DNA of 64,000 nucleotides, taken from assembly GCA_010093515.1 (NCBI GenBank), contig MU001692.1, positions 309,177-373,176 on the forward strand. The letters run 5' to 3'. Positions 33,701-45,992 of this stretch are shown piece after piece. A program made the translations under genes and the position numbers. Numbering within the stretch: position 1 is the first letter of the stretch; each line of letters starts with the position of its first letter. A model generated the notes under the pieces. That model did no database searches. It was not told the DNA's origin and saw only the letters and a program-made list of their open reading frames with translations. The stretch is from Lineolata rhizophorae. Taxonomy: Eukaryota; Ascomycota; Dothideomycetes; Lineolatales; Lineolataceae.

Positions 33701-36700
33701 TAGTTCAATCCTTCCAACTCTACCCCGTAAACCTGTCTCTTCGAATAGTGTTTCAGAATTGATGCTGTTCAAAAGCAAATTCGGCAAAGGGTTGGCTGGC
33801 ATCTCACATGCCAGGTCCTTTCAATAGCACAAGACGAATTCCACCGGAATTCCTGCTTGGACTATCAAGGTCGTTATATGTCTTAGATAGGACGGTTGAG
33901 TCGTCGTTTGGGAAGATACGGAGTTGGTAGCGAGGTACCGAGTAGAGTGAACCACTAATGTGGCACCGTCCCTAGAATGACCCGGCGGATTGGGGATACA
34001 TACCTCGTGGATGCTGGGACGGTTGGGGGGGAGTTCGTTACTGTAAACATCTCGCAAGCTCTGACGGCGCAGCACGTCTGCTGTACGCACTCATATTTAC
34101 GGGGCGCCTACCTCGGCACCTAGATGACATAGCTGTGCGGCTGCGGTCCATTGTCTGAAGTAACAATGTTCCTTGTGGCGGAACGTCTATGCGATGGAGG
34201 AAAGAGCCGTGGCAACCTCGAACTACACTTGTGAGCCTCGAAGGCACCGTAATTTGAAAGAGCTTGTCTTGCCGATAGGATGCGTAACTGGTCACACATT
34301 TGGCAACCTAAAAGGTTAGAATGTGACGAGCTCGGCCAGGCATTAGTTCCCGGCCGAGGCACCATACATCCGTATCTGGGTACAAACGAAGCATAACATC
34401 ATGCTTGTGCTTCGACACAGGTGCTGGGATGCTTGGACAGGGGCTGCATCACAACATCCTAACCATCGAGTTAGATACATACCTAGCCTGCTCGCCTTCT
34501 CCTTGGAAGGACATGCTCTTCTCGTCGAGGGCTCAGCTAGCGTATTTAGCTATGTTTACTTGTGTGTACTAAAGCACCTAGGCAGCCTCGGAGAGTTACA
34601 GATGCACGTGTAGGGGGGGGGGGTGAGGGCCTTGCTGGCCCCGGAGGCGGAATGACGTCCTGGGGCGGTGCGGAGGCCGGATGCGGGAGGGATCGGCTAA
34701 TAATAATAAAAATATGGACTGGTGGAACACGCAGGCTGGGGGTGCAGGGCCACGGAAAAAGCAGCGAAAATTGGACAAGTCGATAGCAGGCGGTGCCCGC
34801 GGCTGGCCAATCATAAAATTGTCGCAGGGGGAGGGAAGCAGGAGGCGCAGCGCATTAACCCTGCACCCGCTACCCCCCGGCCGGGATGGCGGAGAGTTGG
34901 CAGGTGGCAGGGCGCATTGCAGGCACAAGGGCAGCGAGATGCGTTGGTGGCGGCACATGACCAGGCCTGCATGCGGCAGCGGTGGTGCGGGGCGCGAGCC
35001 AATGGGGACCGCCCTGGGGCGGTGCGGACGCGGGCGTGGGAGTTCGCCGGCGGCGGCCTGCCGGCAAGCCTGAGCCCTAAGCCGCGCCAGATGGGCGAGG
35101 GGACGACAAGCCAGAGGCCGTGGAGAATGGGACGCATCGCAGCGTGCGTCCCGCCCGCGGTGTGCGCTGCGTCGGGCCACCTGACAGCGGGTGCAACGGC
35201 CCAGGGGGGGCTCGTCGAACCCATGGATCTCTTCTTCGAGAATGCTCGGGCCGCTCTTTTCCCAGTGCGCGGCTGATGGGAACCGCTCTGTCGGGTCCTC
35301 GGCTAGATTGGGTGGCTCACTGGCTCGCAATTTCTTAAAACGCCTGGCGCCATCGCGCGCCCCCTCCCCCACTCACCCGTCGACAACCTGAGACCGCCAG
35401 ACGTTGAAACTTGAGGCGAGCGCTCGTTCGGCCTGGACCTTGAGGGCTCCCTCCCCCTTCTCGCAGGTCGTGCACCGCGTGTGTTATCACTACGTATGTG
35501 CTTGTTGCCGCATCGTTGCATCTCGCGCAGTCGCGACGGCCCTACTACGTATGCGGCACGAACGGCGGTGCGCATCTACATACCTTAGCAAGGCACGGAG
35601 TACCTTCTCGGGTACCAAAGGTACCGACACGTTCCTTTTTCTCACGCTCCCGGGGATTTCCCTGTCCTCTGCGCGCACCATACTGCGCTTCCGGTAAAGC
35701 AGCCTGTGTATGACCCGCAGCTCCTGCTGCTTCCCGCTCGTGCCTGGTCACGCCCACAGCTGCAAGCCGGAGGTGCGCCGGTGGAGCGCGGGCTCCCGTC
35801 GCTTGCCGTCGTTTGGAAACTCGGGTGCTAGGCACGCAATAATTAGAATGTCCGCCCTAGAACCCAACACTGTTGCACATATCCAGCTTCCGAAATCAGC
35901 CCTCACACGTTCCGCGAATCCGGCCGTTTGGACGCGCTATCCTTGTGCGCCCGCTCGTTCAGCTGTCGTTTTAGTCGCCAAGTTCTACCTTTCCCAAGCG
36001 TGCCTCTCTTGCGCGAATACCACGAGTAATGGCACCGCATCTTCAGAGCTCATGGCATAATCGGCTGCCAGGGAGCGTTCGGAAAGGGCTTTTTGCTCTG
36101 GTGATTGGGAAGGTAATACGTGCTTATGTAGGTACCGACGTACAGGTCTCTTAGCACTCTCCAAGGCTCATATGCTTCTAGCTCCAATTGATTATGTTGC
36201 CCTCCTTTCCCCACTCGTATTCCCTTTTCGAGGGGTGGCGGCGTGTTGCTTGTACATTGATACGCAAGTCATGCGCATTGGCATAGGAACACTCTGTATG
36301 CTATATGCAAGACATCCCACGCGACCTGCGGACTATTGTGCACATGCGGTACAGTAGAGTTGTGCTCAATACGCGGAACAATAAGACCATGGTGCAACCT
36401 GGGCCCTAGGCGTAGCAGAGTTGTCAGACCGCCCAATTAGAATAAACCTTGCAGCGAAGGCGTTGTAGGGCGGGAATCCTGTTTGCTGGATACAAACATA
36501 CCAGTGACCTTTATCGATGTATTATCCACCCGGTGTTAACGGTACCGGTTGGATCGTCGGTTCGGAAAGCCCGTTAGCGTCCCATCGTCTGTACGGAAAT
36601 CTTATACTTAAACCATTGGTCTCTAAACAAAGTGGGCGTAATGCGTCAAACTTGTTCGGAAATCGATCGGGAAAAGACCGACGAGGCCACTTGACATGCA

Positions 36701-39034
36701 TAATGGGCCGCGTGAGCGGCTGGCCGTAAAAGTCGGGACTCCTAGGCTCGTCGTCCTCAATTCACTCTTAAGTTGCTGCAGTTGTCAAGGCAAATCGTGA
36801 GTTGACCGTGCCACGATTGAAAGCAATAACCAAGATATTCCGCACACACAGTTTGGACGAGCAAATTGCCGTCCTTTGCTGCTTTGGCAATGGCGAGCTT
36901 CTGGTAGATTGCGATCCACTTCGAGCGCATACTTATGAATAACATGGCTGCCTGAGATGTTCGGTCGTCAATCAAGATGTATTTGCTTCTTCGTTTCATC
37001 CTGAGACTAACCGTTAGAACCGGGAAACCCCGCTAATATCTTTCAGATGGTGACGTGACCCGGTTAGCGTAGGCTGGGAGGGGCTGCCAGCAGAGCCTGT
37101 GCTCCGTATCTACCGCCGCAATTCGCACCCAATGGATGTAAGTCTATAACTAGTAATACTTTAGGAGAAATGGCTACGATGCCGGGAACGGAGTACTCTG
37201 TACGAACACACTCGTCCTGCTAGTTGGCCGTACGGAGTACAGGTTGGCACTTGGTGGTGGTTGCGAGGTGCATGCGACCACAAATGCGGCCGCATTGTAT
37301 TTTAGCGGTTGTTGCGTTCCTTGATTGTTCAGGACGACTCTCGATTCTTACTGGCCGTGGATTATTACCCGCGCCAAGGGAGTTTATTTGCCGAAAGTAT
37401 CCACTCCTCCGCCGTTCGGTGTCGTAAGGCCTATGCAGGCCGAATGACCGACAAAACTTGCTAGGGCGGTGGGAGGGCGCCAGGATGAGACGGGCAACAT
37501 ACGATGCTGAGGAGGCTAGCGGGAAGCCAGCTGGACTGCTCGGGGCTGCAGCGCCAGCGAAGAGACCCGACTACGTACAGTAGCAGCTTCGTCCGGGTTG
37601 GTCGCGGAAAGCGGCGGCCTGGCTGGCAGCCGAGCACGGTAATCTAGCAGTGCAGCGGCCGCTCCCCGCGCGAGGCTCTCCACCGGTCTCCGCGACGGAT
37701 GACGGGTTTAGCTGCAGGCTGACCGCCTCGTGGCTAGCATCTGAGAGCCGCGCAGCCGCGCAGCAGCTTATGTACGCTCCGTCGGGCGACTAGCGGACGG
37801 CCAGGCTTTGACGGCGCCGCGCCCCAAGGCGCCCGTCGTGTGCACCCAACTCCGCAGGCGAGGGAACTAGAGGAGGGAAGTATTCTCCTCCGCTCGACGA
37901 GCGGAGACCGACTCGCAGCAGCTAGCGACGAGCGAAGAAGTGCGCGACGTCAGCCCTTGATATCTCAAGTATCTCGGTCAGGAGGTATTTATGAACCCGG
38001 AGGGACAAATAGTGTACGTACACCTCACTCAGCAACAGTTCTGATCTGCTCGGACCGCATGCGCATTGGCACGGGAGGAAGGCATAGGAAGCCTGCCATA
38101 GGCATTCTCAGTCTTTCATTTCTCCTGGGCTGGCAGTCGGTGTTGAAGGGGGAGAGAACACTACTGCTGCGGATGGTATGGTATAGACCACCGCGCGGGT
38201 GCAATGCCTTAGGCTGCTAAAGAAAAGAGCCACGGCAGGCAGCTACCTACATGGCGCATACATTCGACTACGTAGTGCGTGCCGAGTACAGGCCGCGGCT
38301 CCACCTGCCAATCCACCCACGCCGCAGCAGCAGTGGGGAGAATGACTGACATACATAGCACGGTCTCGTCGTGAGAGCTCCCGGGGGCACCAATTGGCAG
38401 CAGCAGGCGCGGACGGCGGGCGGGCAGGCGCGAGCGCACAGGCACCGGGCACCAGCAGCTGGCCACGGTGCCGGGCATGCGCGTGCGCGCACACAGACCC
38501 TCGGCCCCTTGGACCGTCGCGGGCCCGGGCACGCCCCAGCCCGCGAGTGGAATGCCGGCACTGCAGACCCGCCGGGGGGGAGGCCCTGGGTCTTGGGCCA
38601 TGGGGAGCCCTTCCGCGCTCCGCGGCGCGACCCAGGCCGGCGCTGGCGTCGACCTAGCTCCCCTTGCCCACAGCCTTCGTCAATGGAGTGTGCGAGGCCC
38701 CGGCTGGCAAGCACTCCCCTACGCCTCACCGACTGTTATATCAGCGGCGGCTGCTGCTGCTGCTCCCCCAGCCGCTCCCCATGGCCCATGACCCATCGTC
38801 GCCCGCCGCCCAGTGCCCGTTGCCCAGCGCCTCCCTCGCACCGCATCTGACGTCGCCCGCGGGCCCTCCCAGCTCCTTGCTCCCTACGCGCGACGGACAA
38901 TGGGCACCGCCCTCTGCTCTCCCTGACCTAACGTCCCACAGCTCACCCGCCGCCCTCCTGGAGAAACGCTCCAAGCCGCGGACAGTCCCGCCTCGCGCGC
39001 GCTGCCAGGCCGTGCGTTTGACTTGACTTCTTGA
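30741..39034. other. 8.3-kb gene desert upstream of the bZIP gene
   Basis: I found no gene here on either strand. GC-rich blocks (31.2-32.6, 34.6-35.8, 37.4-39.0 kb) yield long but mutually overlapping, compositionally biased frames. The mid-GC part (32.7-34.5, 35.8-37.4 kb) has only short frames. TACGTA-type motifs recur, for example 31917-31945, 35487-35498 and 35541-35551. ACGGAGTAC copies lie at about 37190-37240. A G run is present at 34612-34625. Long upstream regions are common for fungal transcription-factor genes, so part may be bZIP promoter and leader, or noncoding RNA. Confidence 0.45.
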
Positions 39035-39337
39035 CACGCCCGGTCCTCGTCTGCCCCCCGCCGGCGGCCCTCTCCCGCCTGTGTCACGGGGCGTTGCCAA
39101 CGTCCCGGCACCGTCTTCATCGTGGCTACTGCGTCGGGCTTCCCCCTTCCCTTCCCGAGTTCCCACAGTCCCTACGGCTCGTCCCCCCCCGGCCTGGCCG
39201 GTTCCGGCCTGCACCAGCGCCTCACCAAGGTCCTCGAACAGCGGCGCTCCCTCGAGCGGCTGCCTCACCTGGAGCATCCCACGGGAGGTCGCCCATGGTT
39301 CCCGCCGGGGAAGGGCGCGGGGGACCACGAGGACCCT

Positions 39338-41047
39338 ATGTCGCAGCAGCCCGGACCTGCTCCAGGTTCTCGTCCCCGGTCCGCCCACGGCGGCTCTGCC
39401 CGTCCTCCGCTGCCCGGCCTCGCGCCGAGCCATGCCTCGCCGCCGACTGAGGGCGGGGCCGTCCAGCCGTTGCCCCATGATGCCCGGCCGGAAGGCGCGA
39501 GCGAGCGAGACGTGTCGCTTCCCGGCCGCCTCGCGAGGCCGTCGCCCGCCATGGAGCCCGCCCCCCAGAGCCCGGACAGGAAGCTGACGCGGTCCCTCGG
39601 GGTGGCATCCATCCTCAATCCGGCCGCCTCAGATGTTCCGGACCGCGGCAGCCGGCGCAGGAGCGCCTCCCAGATGGAGTCCCAGTCGTCGTCGCCCGTG
39701 GAGTCCTCCCTGGCGCCAACTGGGGCGTTTCCTTCTCGGACGGGCAGCTCCGAGCCCTCCTCGCTCGGGGACGTCTCTCCTACCATGGGCTACGGCGGCC
39801 CGGCTGGCACGCCGCGCCGGATCCTCACCCCCAGGTCGCCCACGCTCCACCGGTCGCGCAGTCTGGGTGGCATGGGCATCAATCCTCCGACCGGGACGAT
39901 TGACGCTCACCAGTCGCCCTTTCTCACGCAACCGCGGACGTACTCAAATGAACCCGGCGTCGGCAACGTACCGCCGCTTCCAACCCCGCCCGCGGGACAG
40001 CGGACCGGGTTCAACTTTCCACAGCCCGCGCACACACCTCCGTTGCCCACTAGCGGCCCCAGCAGGCGGACGAGCGTCGGAATCCCCCCTTCGGGCAGTG
40101 CCAGTCCCAGTACGTCTTACTCTAGCTTGAGCCAAGCGGGCACCCAGCCTCCCACTTCCACTTTCTCCGCGGCTTCTGGGGCTCCTTCCCAGCAGGCGTT
40201 TGCGTCAGGCCCAGCCAGCGCGGCAGGAGCGCCGTCGTCACTTTCGCTCGCTCCACTTCCTTCTGACCGGGAGAGACCGTACGGCATCTCCGTCACATCT
40301 GGGAGCCAAAGCAACTATCAACTACTTACCGTTTCCACCAAGGACGGGCCCGTTCAGGTCCCTGTCGAGGTTCAGCAAGCTTCGCGCCTTGCGGACGAGA
40401 AGCGCAAGCGCAACGCCGGAGCGTCCGCAAGATTCCGGGCTCGCCGGAAAGAGAAGGAGAAGGAGGCTGCTGTGAACATCGCTCGGCTAGAGCAGCAACT
40501 CAATGAAGCAAAAGAGGAGGTTGAATGGAACAGGCGCGAGCGGACCGAACTAGCAAGGCTTCTTCTTGCCACACCAGGCGGTGACCGCCACTTCCCTAGG
40601 CCTCAATCGCCTAGGCAGCATCGTATGGCCTCACAGCCGAGTAGTACCGGGACGCCATCGACCGCCAGCGCTGCATCTGGCGCATATACAAGTTACTCAT
40701 CTGAGAGACCGGAGCAGGCTGGCTCCGAAGATCGTAATGTGCGGAGACGCACGAGTTATTCGCTCCCAGGACCGCAACCTTCTGCCCTGACGCAGCAAAC
40801 TGCTCGCTATCAACCTCAACATTTTGCTCCACTAGTCCCAGGTCCCCCGCCGGTTCAGCAAAGCCCTTCGGCAGCACCCACGTCGCAGAACCAGTACAGC
40901 CAGCACCAGCACCAGCACCAGTCAATTCAGCCCCAGCAGAATCCTAGGGTTCCAGACCATCACCCACCACAATCCGAAGGCTATCCTGGAAGAGATCAGT
41001 ATGGCAGTGGCTGGCCTGCTGGACATGATGGTACACATCGCCTCTAA
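39338..41047 (+). CDS. bZIP transcription factor
   Basis: DNA-binding regulator. The basic region around residues 353-375 (EKRKRNAGASARFRARRKEK) carries the N-x7-R signature as NAGASARFR, close to the Cys3/MetR-like fungal group. It is followed by a leucine-zipper heptad helix (IARLEQQLNEAKEEVEW...LARLLL). The rest is disordered: Ser/Pro-rich upstream, including the conserved block DRKLTRSLGVASILNP, and Gln/His-rich downstream. From the ATG at 39338 the protein has 569 residues. The same frame stays open back to 39035 with fungus-like Pro/Ser composition but no ATG, so a 5' exon with the true start may lie further upstream. Which metabolic regulon it controls cannot be read from the sequence. 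Confidence 0.88.
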   Translation: MSQQPGPAPGSRPRSAHGGSARPPLPGLAPSHASPPTEGGAVQPLPHDARPEGASERDVSLPGRLARPSPAMEPAPQSPDRKLTRSLGVASILNPAASDVPDRGSRRRSASQMESQSSSPVESSLAPTGAFPSRTGSSEPSSLGDVSPTMGYGGPAGTPRRILTPRSPTLHRSRSLGGMGINPPTGTIDAHQSPFLTQPRTYSNEPGVGNVPPLPTPPAGQRTGFNFPQPAHTPPLPTSGPSRRTSVGIPPSGSASPSTSYSSLSQAGTQPPTSTFSAASGAPSQQAFASGPASAAGAPSSLSLAPLPSDRERPYGISVTSGSQSNYQLLTVSTKDGPVQVPVEVQQASRLADEKRKRNAGASARFRARRKEKEKEAAVNIARLEQQLNEAKEEVEWNRRERTELARLLLATPGGDRHFPRPQSPRQHRMASQPSSTGTPSTASAASGAYTSYSSERPEQAGSEDRNVRRRTSYSLPGPQPSALTQQTARYQPQHFAPLVPGPPPVQQSPSAAPTSQNQYSQHQHQHQSIQPQQNPRVPDHHPPQSEGYPGRDQYGSGWPAGHDGTHRL

Positions 41048-43917
41048 ATGGCTACAACATATGCCCGAATTGATGCTGGAGAGGTCATGGCTTACGACCG
41101 CAAGACGTCCGGCGCTTGAAATGCATTAGGTGCAACCCTTGATGTTCTGATTCTGTCTCTGTCTGCAGGCATATAGGTGCATTTTCCTGGCAAGTTTCGT
41201 GGACTTAAATCCTCGCGAGTTTACAAGCGACATAACCAATTTCTGGGTTGGAGTTCTTCACTTGCATTGTATCTTACGGGAGAGACGACGTAAAACACCT
41301 GTTGGTCCGGAAACGCTCTTCGGCATACTCTATGGTCGACTGCGCTCACCATACGCAGCATGTCGCAACCAAACCTGGCGCAGTCGACCATTGGATGTTC
41401 TTATCTCTTTTTTTTCCTTTCTTTGGGTTTTGCCTCCATTGGCTCTCATTTGTTCATTGGATTGGATACACTCGTTCGATTTCGGTGTTTTAGATACCCC
41501 TCAGGCGGCAAATTTCCAAACGCGTGGCGGATGTCAGGATGACGGCAGGCTTTTGGATTCTTTGGGACCAAGCGGGTGGCATTCTGATCTTTTGTTTAGC
41601 ATCTTCGAATCGTTTGGCTGTTCCCCGTAGCGAAGCCATGCTCATTCATTACCACACATTCAGCATCTTGTTCTTCGCTGTAGCACATTCTGAACCAGCT
41701 CAACTGGACTGGTCGACAGCTTTATGTTGGTGACCATTCGGACTAGCGTTCAAGGCAAGTAGTATCCAAGGCTTTCATTCTGTACATCTTGCTTATTGTA
41801 TTTCTTGCTCTGATCTCTTTGATATACCCCGCACAAATTGTCGCCTTATTTTTTTTTTCTAGTTTGCCTTAGTCTAAATTGGAAACTGTTGCACCGCTCT
41901 AAACATATTTTTCGCTGTCTCAATTTTCGAGAACCAGCGAGCTCTCTTTCAGTCTTTATTTCTTTATCGCATGGTCAGGCTCATCAACTGCATATTATCA
42001 CCCTGAGCATACATAGATTCTTTGACCCCACGGTCACAATACCCAACCTCTTTTCCGGCGCCAATGCTACACGGGGTATACAATACCGGACCACTTAAAT
42101 CATGTTCGGTGACGATCGGCGGCAACAAATTGTAGTGCGAACTATCACGAGCTCTGCTCTTAGGGAATGACTCGTGGAGCTGTCAAATTTTGATGGCGCC
42201 TTACCAGACTCGACTTGAACTTCATCGCTTCAGATTCTCTTGCCGGTCTCATTGTGATAGGTGTGTTCGCCGGCGGACGGTGCATCAGACGAAGGGCGTG
42301 TCAGGCGGCTGTCCAAAATGAAAGTGAGGCGAGCCAATCACAGGAGCGGCCTCGGAATTCAATTGGCGAATCTCCACCCCTTTTTTTGACGAAGTCGCTT
42401 ATGAGGCCTCTGACTGGACAAAGTCGTACCGGGGTCGTCCAACTCCCAATCTCGCCGATTCCTTGGACAGCTGGACATGGTTGTTTTCGGGAGGCTATCC
42501 GCCTTCCCCACGGACCCAATAAAGGTCCGGTGCGGAGAATACTTGTTTCGCCGGATGGGACTAGAGTACGTCGGTGCTGGAGCTTTCCCGATTCGGCGCC
42601 TGTTCACTATTATGGAACCTACTACGTACAAAACATGCGTTGGTGCGTACCCACTACATCCGCGTTCTCTCCTTTGCGCTTGAGGTGCTACATGTTAGTG
42701 GGCACGACAATGATGATGCCTCTAGGTACTTGCAGGCTCAGCAGAGCCCCAAGTTTTATATCAGTGGTGTCTTGACATGGCAGCATGAGTAGGCGGGCTG
42801 TGAGGTTTCTCACAGTCCAGTTCATTCACGTGGTTTCCGCACTCGATGGAGTCGGAGGGAAAGCGCGCGGCCGAGACGAGCAATCGCTCGGTTGCTGGAA
42901 ACGACGCCGGAGCCGGGCCGGTTTGGGCAGGCGGCCGCCGCCAGCGCTGGCAGGAGCTGACGGTCATCCGGCCGCGGCTCTGTTCCGAACGAGCCAGGGC
43001 ACACAGACCGAGCGGCGCATTTGGGGCAACGGCGGGCAATCCGGGGCGAGGGTCGCGGTGGGTCCTTGCCCCCGACGGGTCAGCGAATCCAACCCCATAG
43101 CCTTCCCAATCCAGCCGCCTCGTCTCTCCGCCAGCGTGGATCGGGCGTGACACCCGCGCTGGGGCCCGCCGTTCCAGGTGATCCGGGGCCCAGCCGTTCC
43201 AAGGCTATGTACGTACAGATACGGCGACCCCATAAGTTTTCGCGTTGTGGTAGTCCCGGCGTGCTAGGTGGATATCGTCTCGCGGGCATCATCCTGCCCA
43301 TGGGCTGCTGATTCGCTTCGCTCCCTATTGTTCGTTTATAGGTACTCGACCAGGCCGCCGCGCCGCGCCATTGTCAGAGTGCACAGAACGCAGCGCTGGG
43401 GACGATTTGGATGAAAATACTCCTGTTGCCTCCGCTGCTCTCGCCAGACCAGGCTCGGAGGAGGGATTATCATACAAGTTTCGGCTTCGTGAATCCGGCC
43501 AGATACGGTTACACCCAGCACGTGCACAGCAACGTCCCATCACAGTGCCAAGAACAACCATGATCTGCCAACATTCCAGCCCCGCCCACCCATCCACTAC
43601 CCACATTGACAGTGCCGCATGGTGCAGTAGCCTCGAACATCAATCGCCCCGTAAGATAGCGCAAGGTCGGTCCCAAAAATGCCAGCCCATGTGTTGTACG
43701 GCGTTGGACCGTGCCTGTGGAGCACGTTTTCCCGCAGCTGGCGATGGGGTTTCCCCTCGGAGCCCCAACGCAGGTTAACAGCGCCTACTGGCCTCGCGGG
43801 GGGCCTATTCGCCATCAGGCCATCCTAACTCGCAGCAACGGGGGTGTCTGAAACGCCAATAATCACTCTAAGGTGTTGGTGCTCGAATCGCCCGTAATGC
43901 TGAGTTGCTCCAGGTTT
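41048..43917. other. Convergent gene-free stretch, bZIP / DscD
   Basis: 2.9 kb with no supported gene. The first ~1 kb is AT-richer and probably includes the bZIP 3' UTR. A GC-rich block spans about 42.8-43.2 kb. An ACCTACTACGTAC motif copy lies near 42617-42629. Open frames of up to 186 codons are compositionally unremarkable and lack domains. Confidence 0.45.
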
Positions 43918-44948
43918 TCAGCCCCCTCCGAGCCCCAGCCGGAATCCAAGCCTCCTACCAGCCAAGTCCATCGCCACGTTAGTCGTCCTCGTTGCATGAT
44001 CGGTTGACGGGTCCCAAGTTTGATATGCCGAATACTGCTCTCGAATCGTGTCAAACGCAAATACCTCCACAACGACAGCCTGGCCAGAGAACAAATCCAA
44101 GGCGTACATCTGCGCGTCTGCTGTTATCGCGTCTGCATTTTCATCACGAACGGCAAACTCATCGGGACCCTCTCCCGCAACACTCGACAAAGCGGACGAT
44201 CGACGAAGCAGTCCACGCTCTTCAGAGTCGACATCCTGCCGGTTGGATGAAGATATGTCGGTGAGAGCAGCTCCAACCTGGTTTCCGTTTCGCTGAGGTC
44301 TCGTTTCGCCCGAACCGGCTTCCAGCCTCTCTTTGAGCTTCAGCCTCTTGAGAAAGACGCTCAGCATGATGACCTGGAGCAAGAAGACGGATAAGTCAAG
44401 GCAGATCAGATGCAGCTTTGACGTAGGTCCCCTCTGGCCTATAAAATCGATCAGCAGCCCACCGTGGAGGTAACCCCTGGTGACTTCGCCCGCAGATGGG
44501 CGGGCAAAGTACAGGTGGAGTACCAGGCAGAGGAAGTTGGTGCCTCCGATCGCGCCTATGAAGGGGCGGTTTGGCGGCTCGGGAAATATCGCAGGTTTTG
44601 GGGTCAACATGGCGAACTGGACAACAGCGCGGACGAGAAACCGCAGGAACGAACAGCTAGTCCATCATTAGCACCGCCAGCGCACGTCCCGCCGAGGTAA
44701 CATAATCCTCCCCCTGACAAACGAGGAAGGTAAGCATTAGGAGGCAGAACATACTCCATATAATAGATAGCGGATAACTGGGCATAGATGAGGATGTCCA
44801 GGTTCCGCAAGAGGTCCTCGACGTGCTTCAGCCGGTTCGCGCGCACCACCGTCGCGGTAGCAGCAGACTCGCTCACTACCTGAGGATCCAGCAGCTGAGC
44901 ATTGTTGGTTTGGGAAGCCTGGGCAGTTGGTGTAGGCTCATCGTTCAT
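43918..44948 (-). CDS. dscD: DSC E3 ubiquitin ligase complex subunit, DUF1746 family (Dsc4/DscD)
   Basis: Membrane subunit of the Golgi/endosome-localised Dsc ubiquitin ligase, which in S. pombe and Aspergillus activates SREBP and degrades membrane proteins. Exons 44948-44755 and 44656-43918 joined over a 98-nt intron (GTATGT donor, GTGCTAAT branch point) give 310 residues. The splice yields YYMDCSFLRFLVRAVVQF, as in the family. The DUF1746 core follows: TPKPAIFPEPPNRPFIGAI, FARPSAGEVTRGYLHGGLLI, DFIGQRGPTSKLHL, with four or so hydrophobic spans. A hydrophilic acidic tail ends the protein. The exact C-terminus is less certain because a different frame is also open at the end. Confidence 0.9.
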
Positions 44949-45227
44949 GTCTCGCTGATGGGACGGGCCCGCGATTGCGATTACGAAGAACGGAGAGAAT
45001 GGTTGATGTTCCTGACGGGCCGTGCGTGAGAAGCTAAGGAATGGCCGAGCAGTGGCCCCTCGGTTGTGCTTGCCAAGGCAAGTGTTGCCGGGCGCGTCCG
45101 GCGAACTACTATGTTCTCCGTACCACATTCCTATTCTATTTCCGACAGGAGAGCAAGGAGAACTCTTAAGGCCGCAAACAGGCCAATGTTTTTCGTCGTT
45201 AATTTTAGCGCCTACAGGAAAGTATTA
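44949..45227. promoter_or_regulatory. Upstream region of dscD, up to the transposon relic
   Basis: About 280 bp between the dscD start and the left TA of the Tc1/mariner relic. It should contain the core dscD promoter. The element inserted within 300 bp of the start codon. Confidence 0.4.
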
Positions 45228-45671
45228 CAGGGGGTGCAGGTGCGGGCTGACACCCCTTTCTTAACAAATATGCAGAGTGAACTAAAATATACTGTGAAGT
45301 ACGGAGTATAGTCCCTTCTTATAACAACTACTGCTTTATAGCATCTTAGCATATTCTTATAGACTTTTTAAGGTCTTTAAGTTGCAAATTCTCCTACTTG
45401 TCTTCTACACATTACCTTACTTCGATAATAGTTTTAGGGGATTTTCTCCCTACCCTCTGGTTTAAAAGCCTCTAGATATTTTTAATGGTGTTTAGATCTG
45501 GCGAGTTTACTAGCCACCTAATTATTATAAAATGGTTATTGCTGTAGAAAGAGCTATGCTCTATGGTAGAATTCTGGTGCTCAACATGCGCACGGGCAGT
45601 ATTTGTATGGAGAATTGCGAAGCGAGAACTTATCTAAAAAGGGTGTGTCAGCCCGCACCTGCACCCCCCTG
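45228..45671 (-). mobile_element. Internally deleted Tc1/mariner-type DNA transposon with TA target duplication
   Basis: Inverted terminal repeats of about 36 bp start CAGGGGG-TGCAGGTGCGGG on the left and CAGGGGGGTGCAGGTGCGGG on the right (reverse complement); they differ by a few positions. Both ends are flanked by TA (45226-45227 and 45672-45673), the Tc1/mariner target duplication. The minus strand of the 444-bp element preserves a degenerate transposase C-terminus, recognisable as NSPDLNTIKNI, then a stop, RLLNQRVGRKSPKTI, matching the family NSPDLNPIENIWRLLKQRV. Stops in place of Trp and other codons and the AT-rich interior fit RIP-type C-to-T decay. The DDE catalytic core is missing, so this is a non-autonomous, MITE-like relic. 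Confidence 0.85.
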
Positions 45672-45992
45672 TACGTCTACTTCAGAAATAGGTGTTGTCG
45701 AACTTGTAAGGCTCTTAACCTTCATATTACTAAGGCTAATCGGTAAGGTGATACATATTCTTTACATTGCTGTCCACGAACATATGTTGTATAAACCGCC
45801 AGGACCCCATGTAAACGCCGCGTGAGATGGCATTATAGCGCAATTATACTATTGCCTCGATCTAACCATATTAGAATATTAGATCAGTTCCTCCTCTGAA
45901 TCCACTAGAAGAAATTTGCTTTCTTATCCAGAGCCGAATTACGTAGACGACCCTCCGCTGGTGCGGATCGTGGGCCAATAAACAGCCTAAAG

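Noticed and set aside
34596-35372. 258-codon minus-strand open frame
   Set aside because: Overlaps equally long frames on the other strand in a GC-rich block; composition artefact.
39265-39786. Minus-strand 173-codon frame opposite the bZIP gene
   Set aside because: Antisense shadow of a GC-rich coding region.
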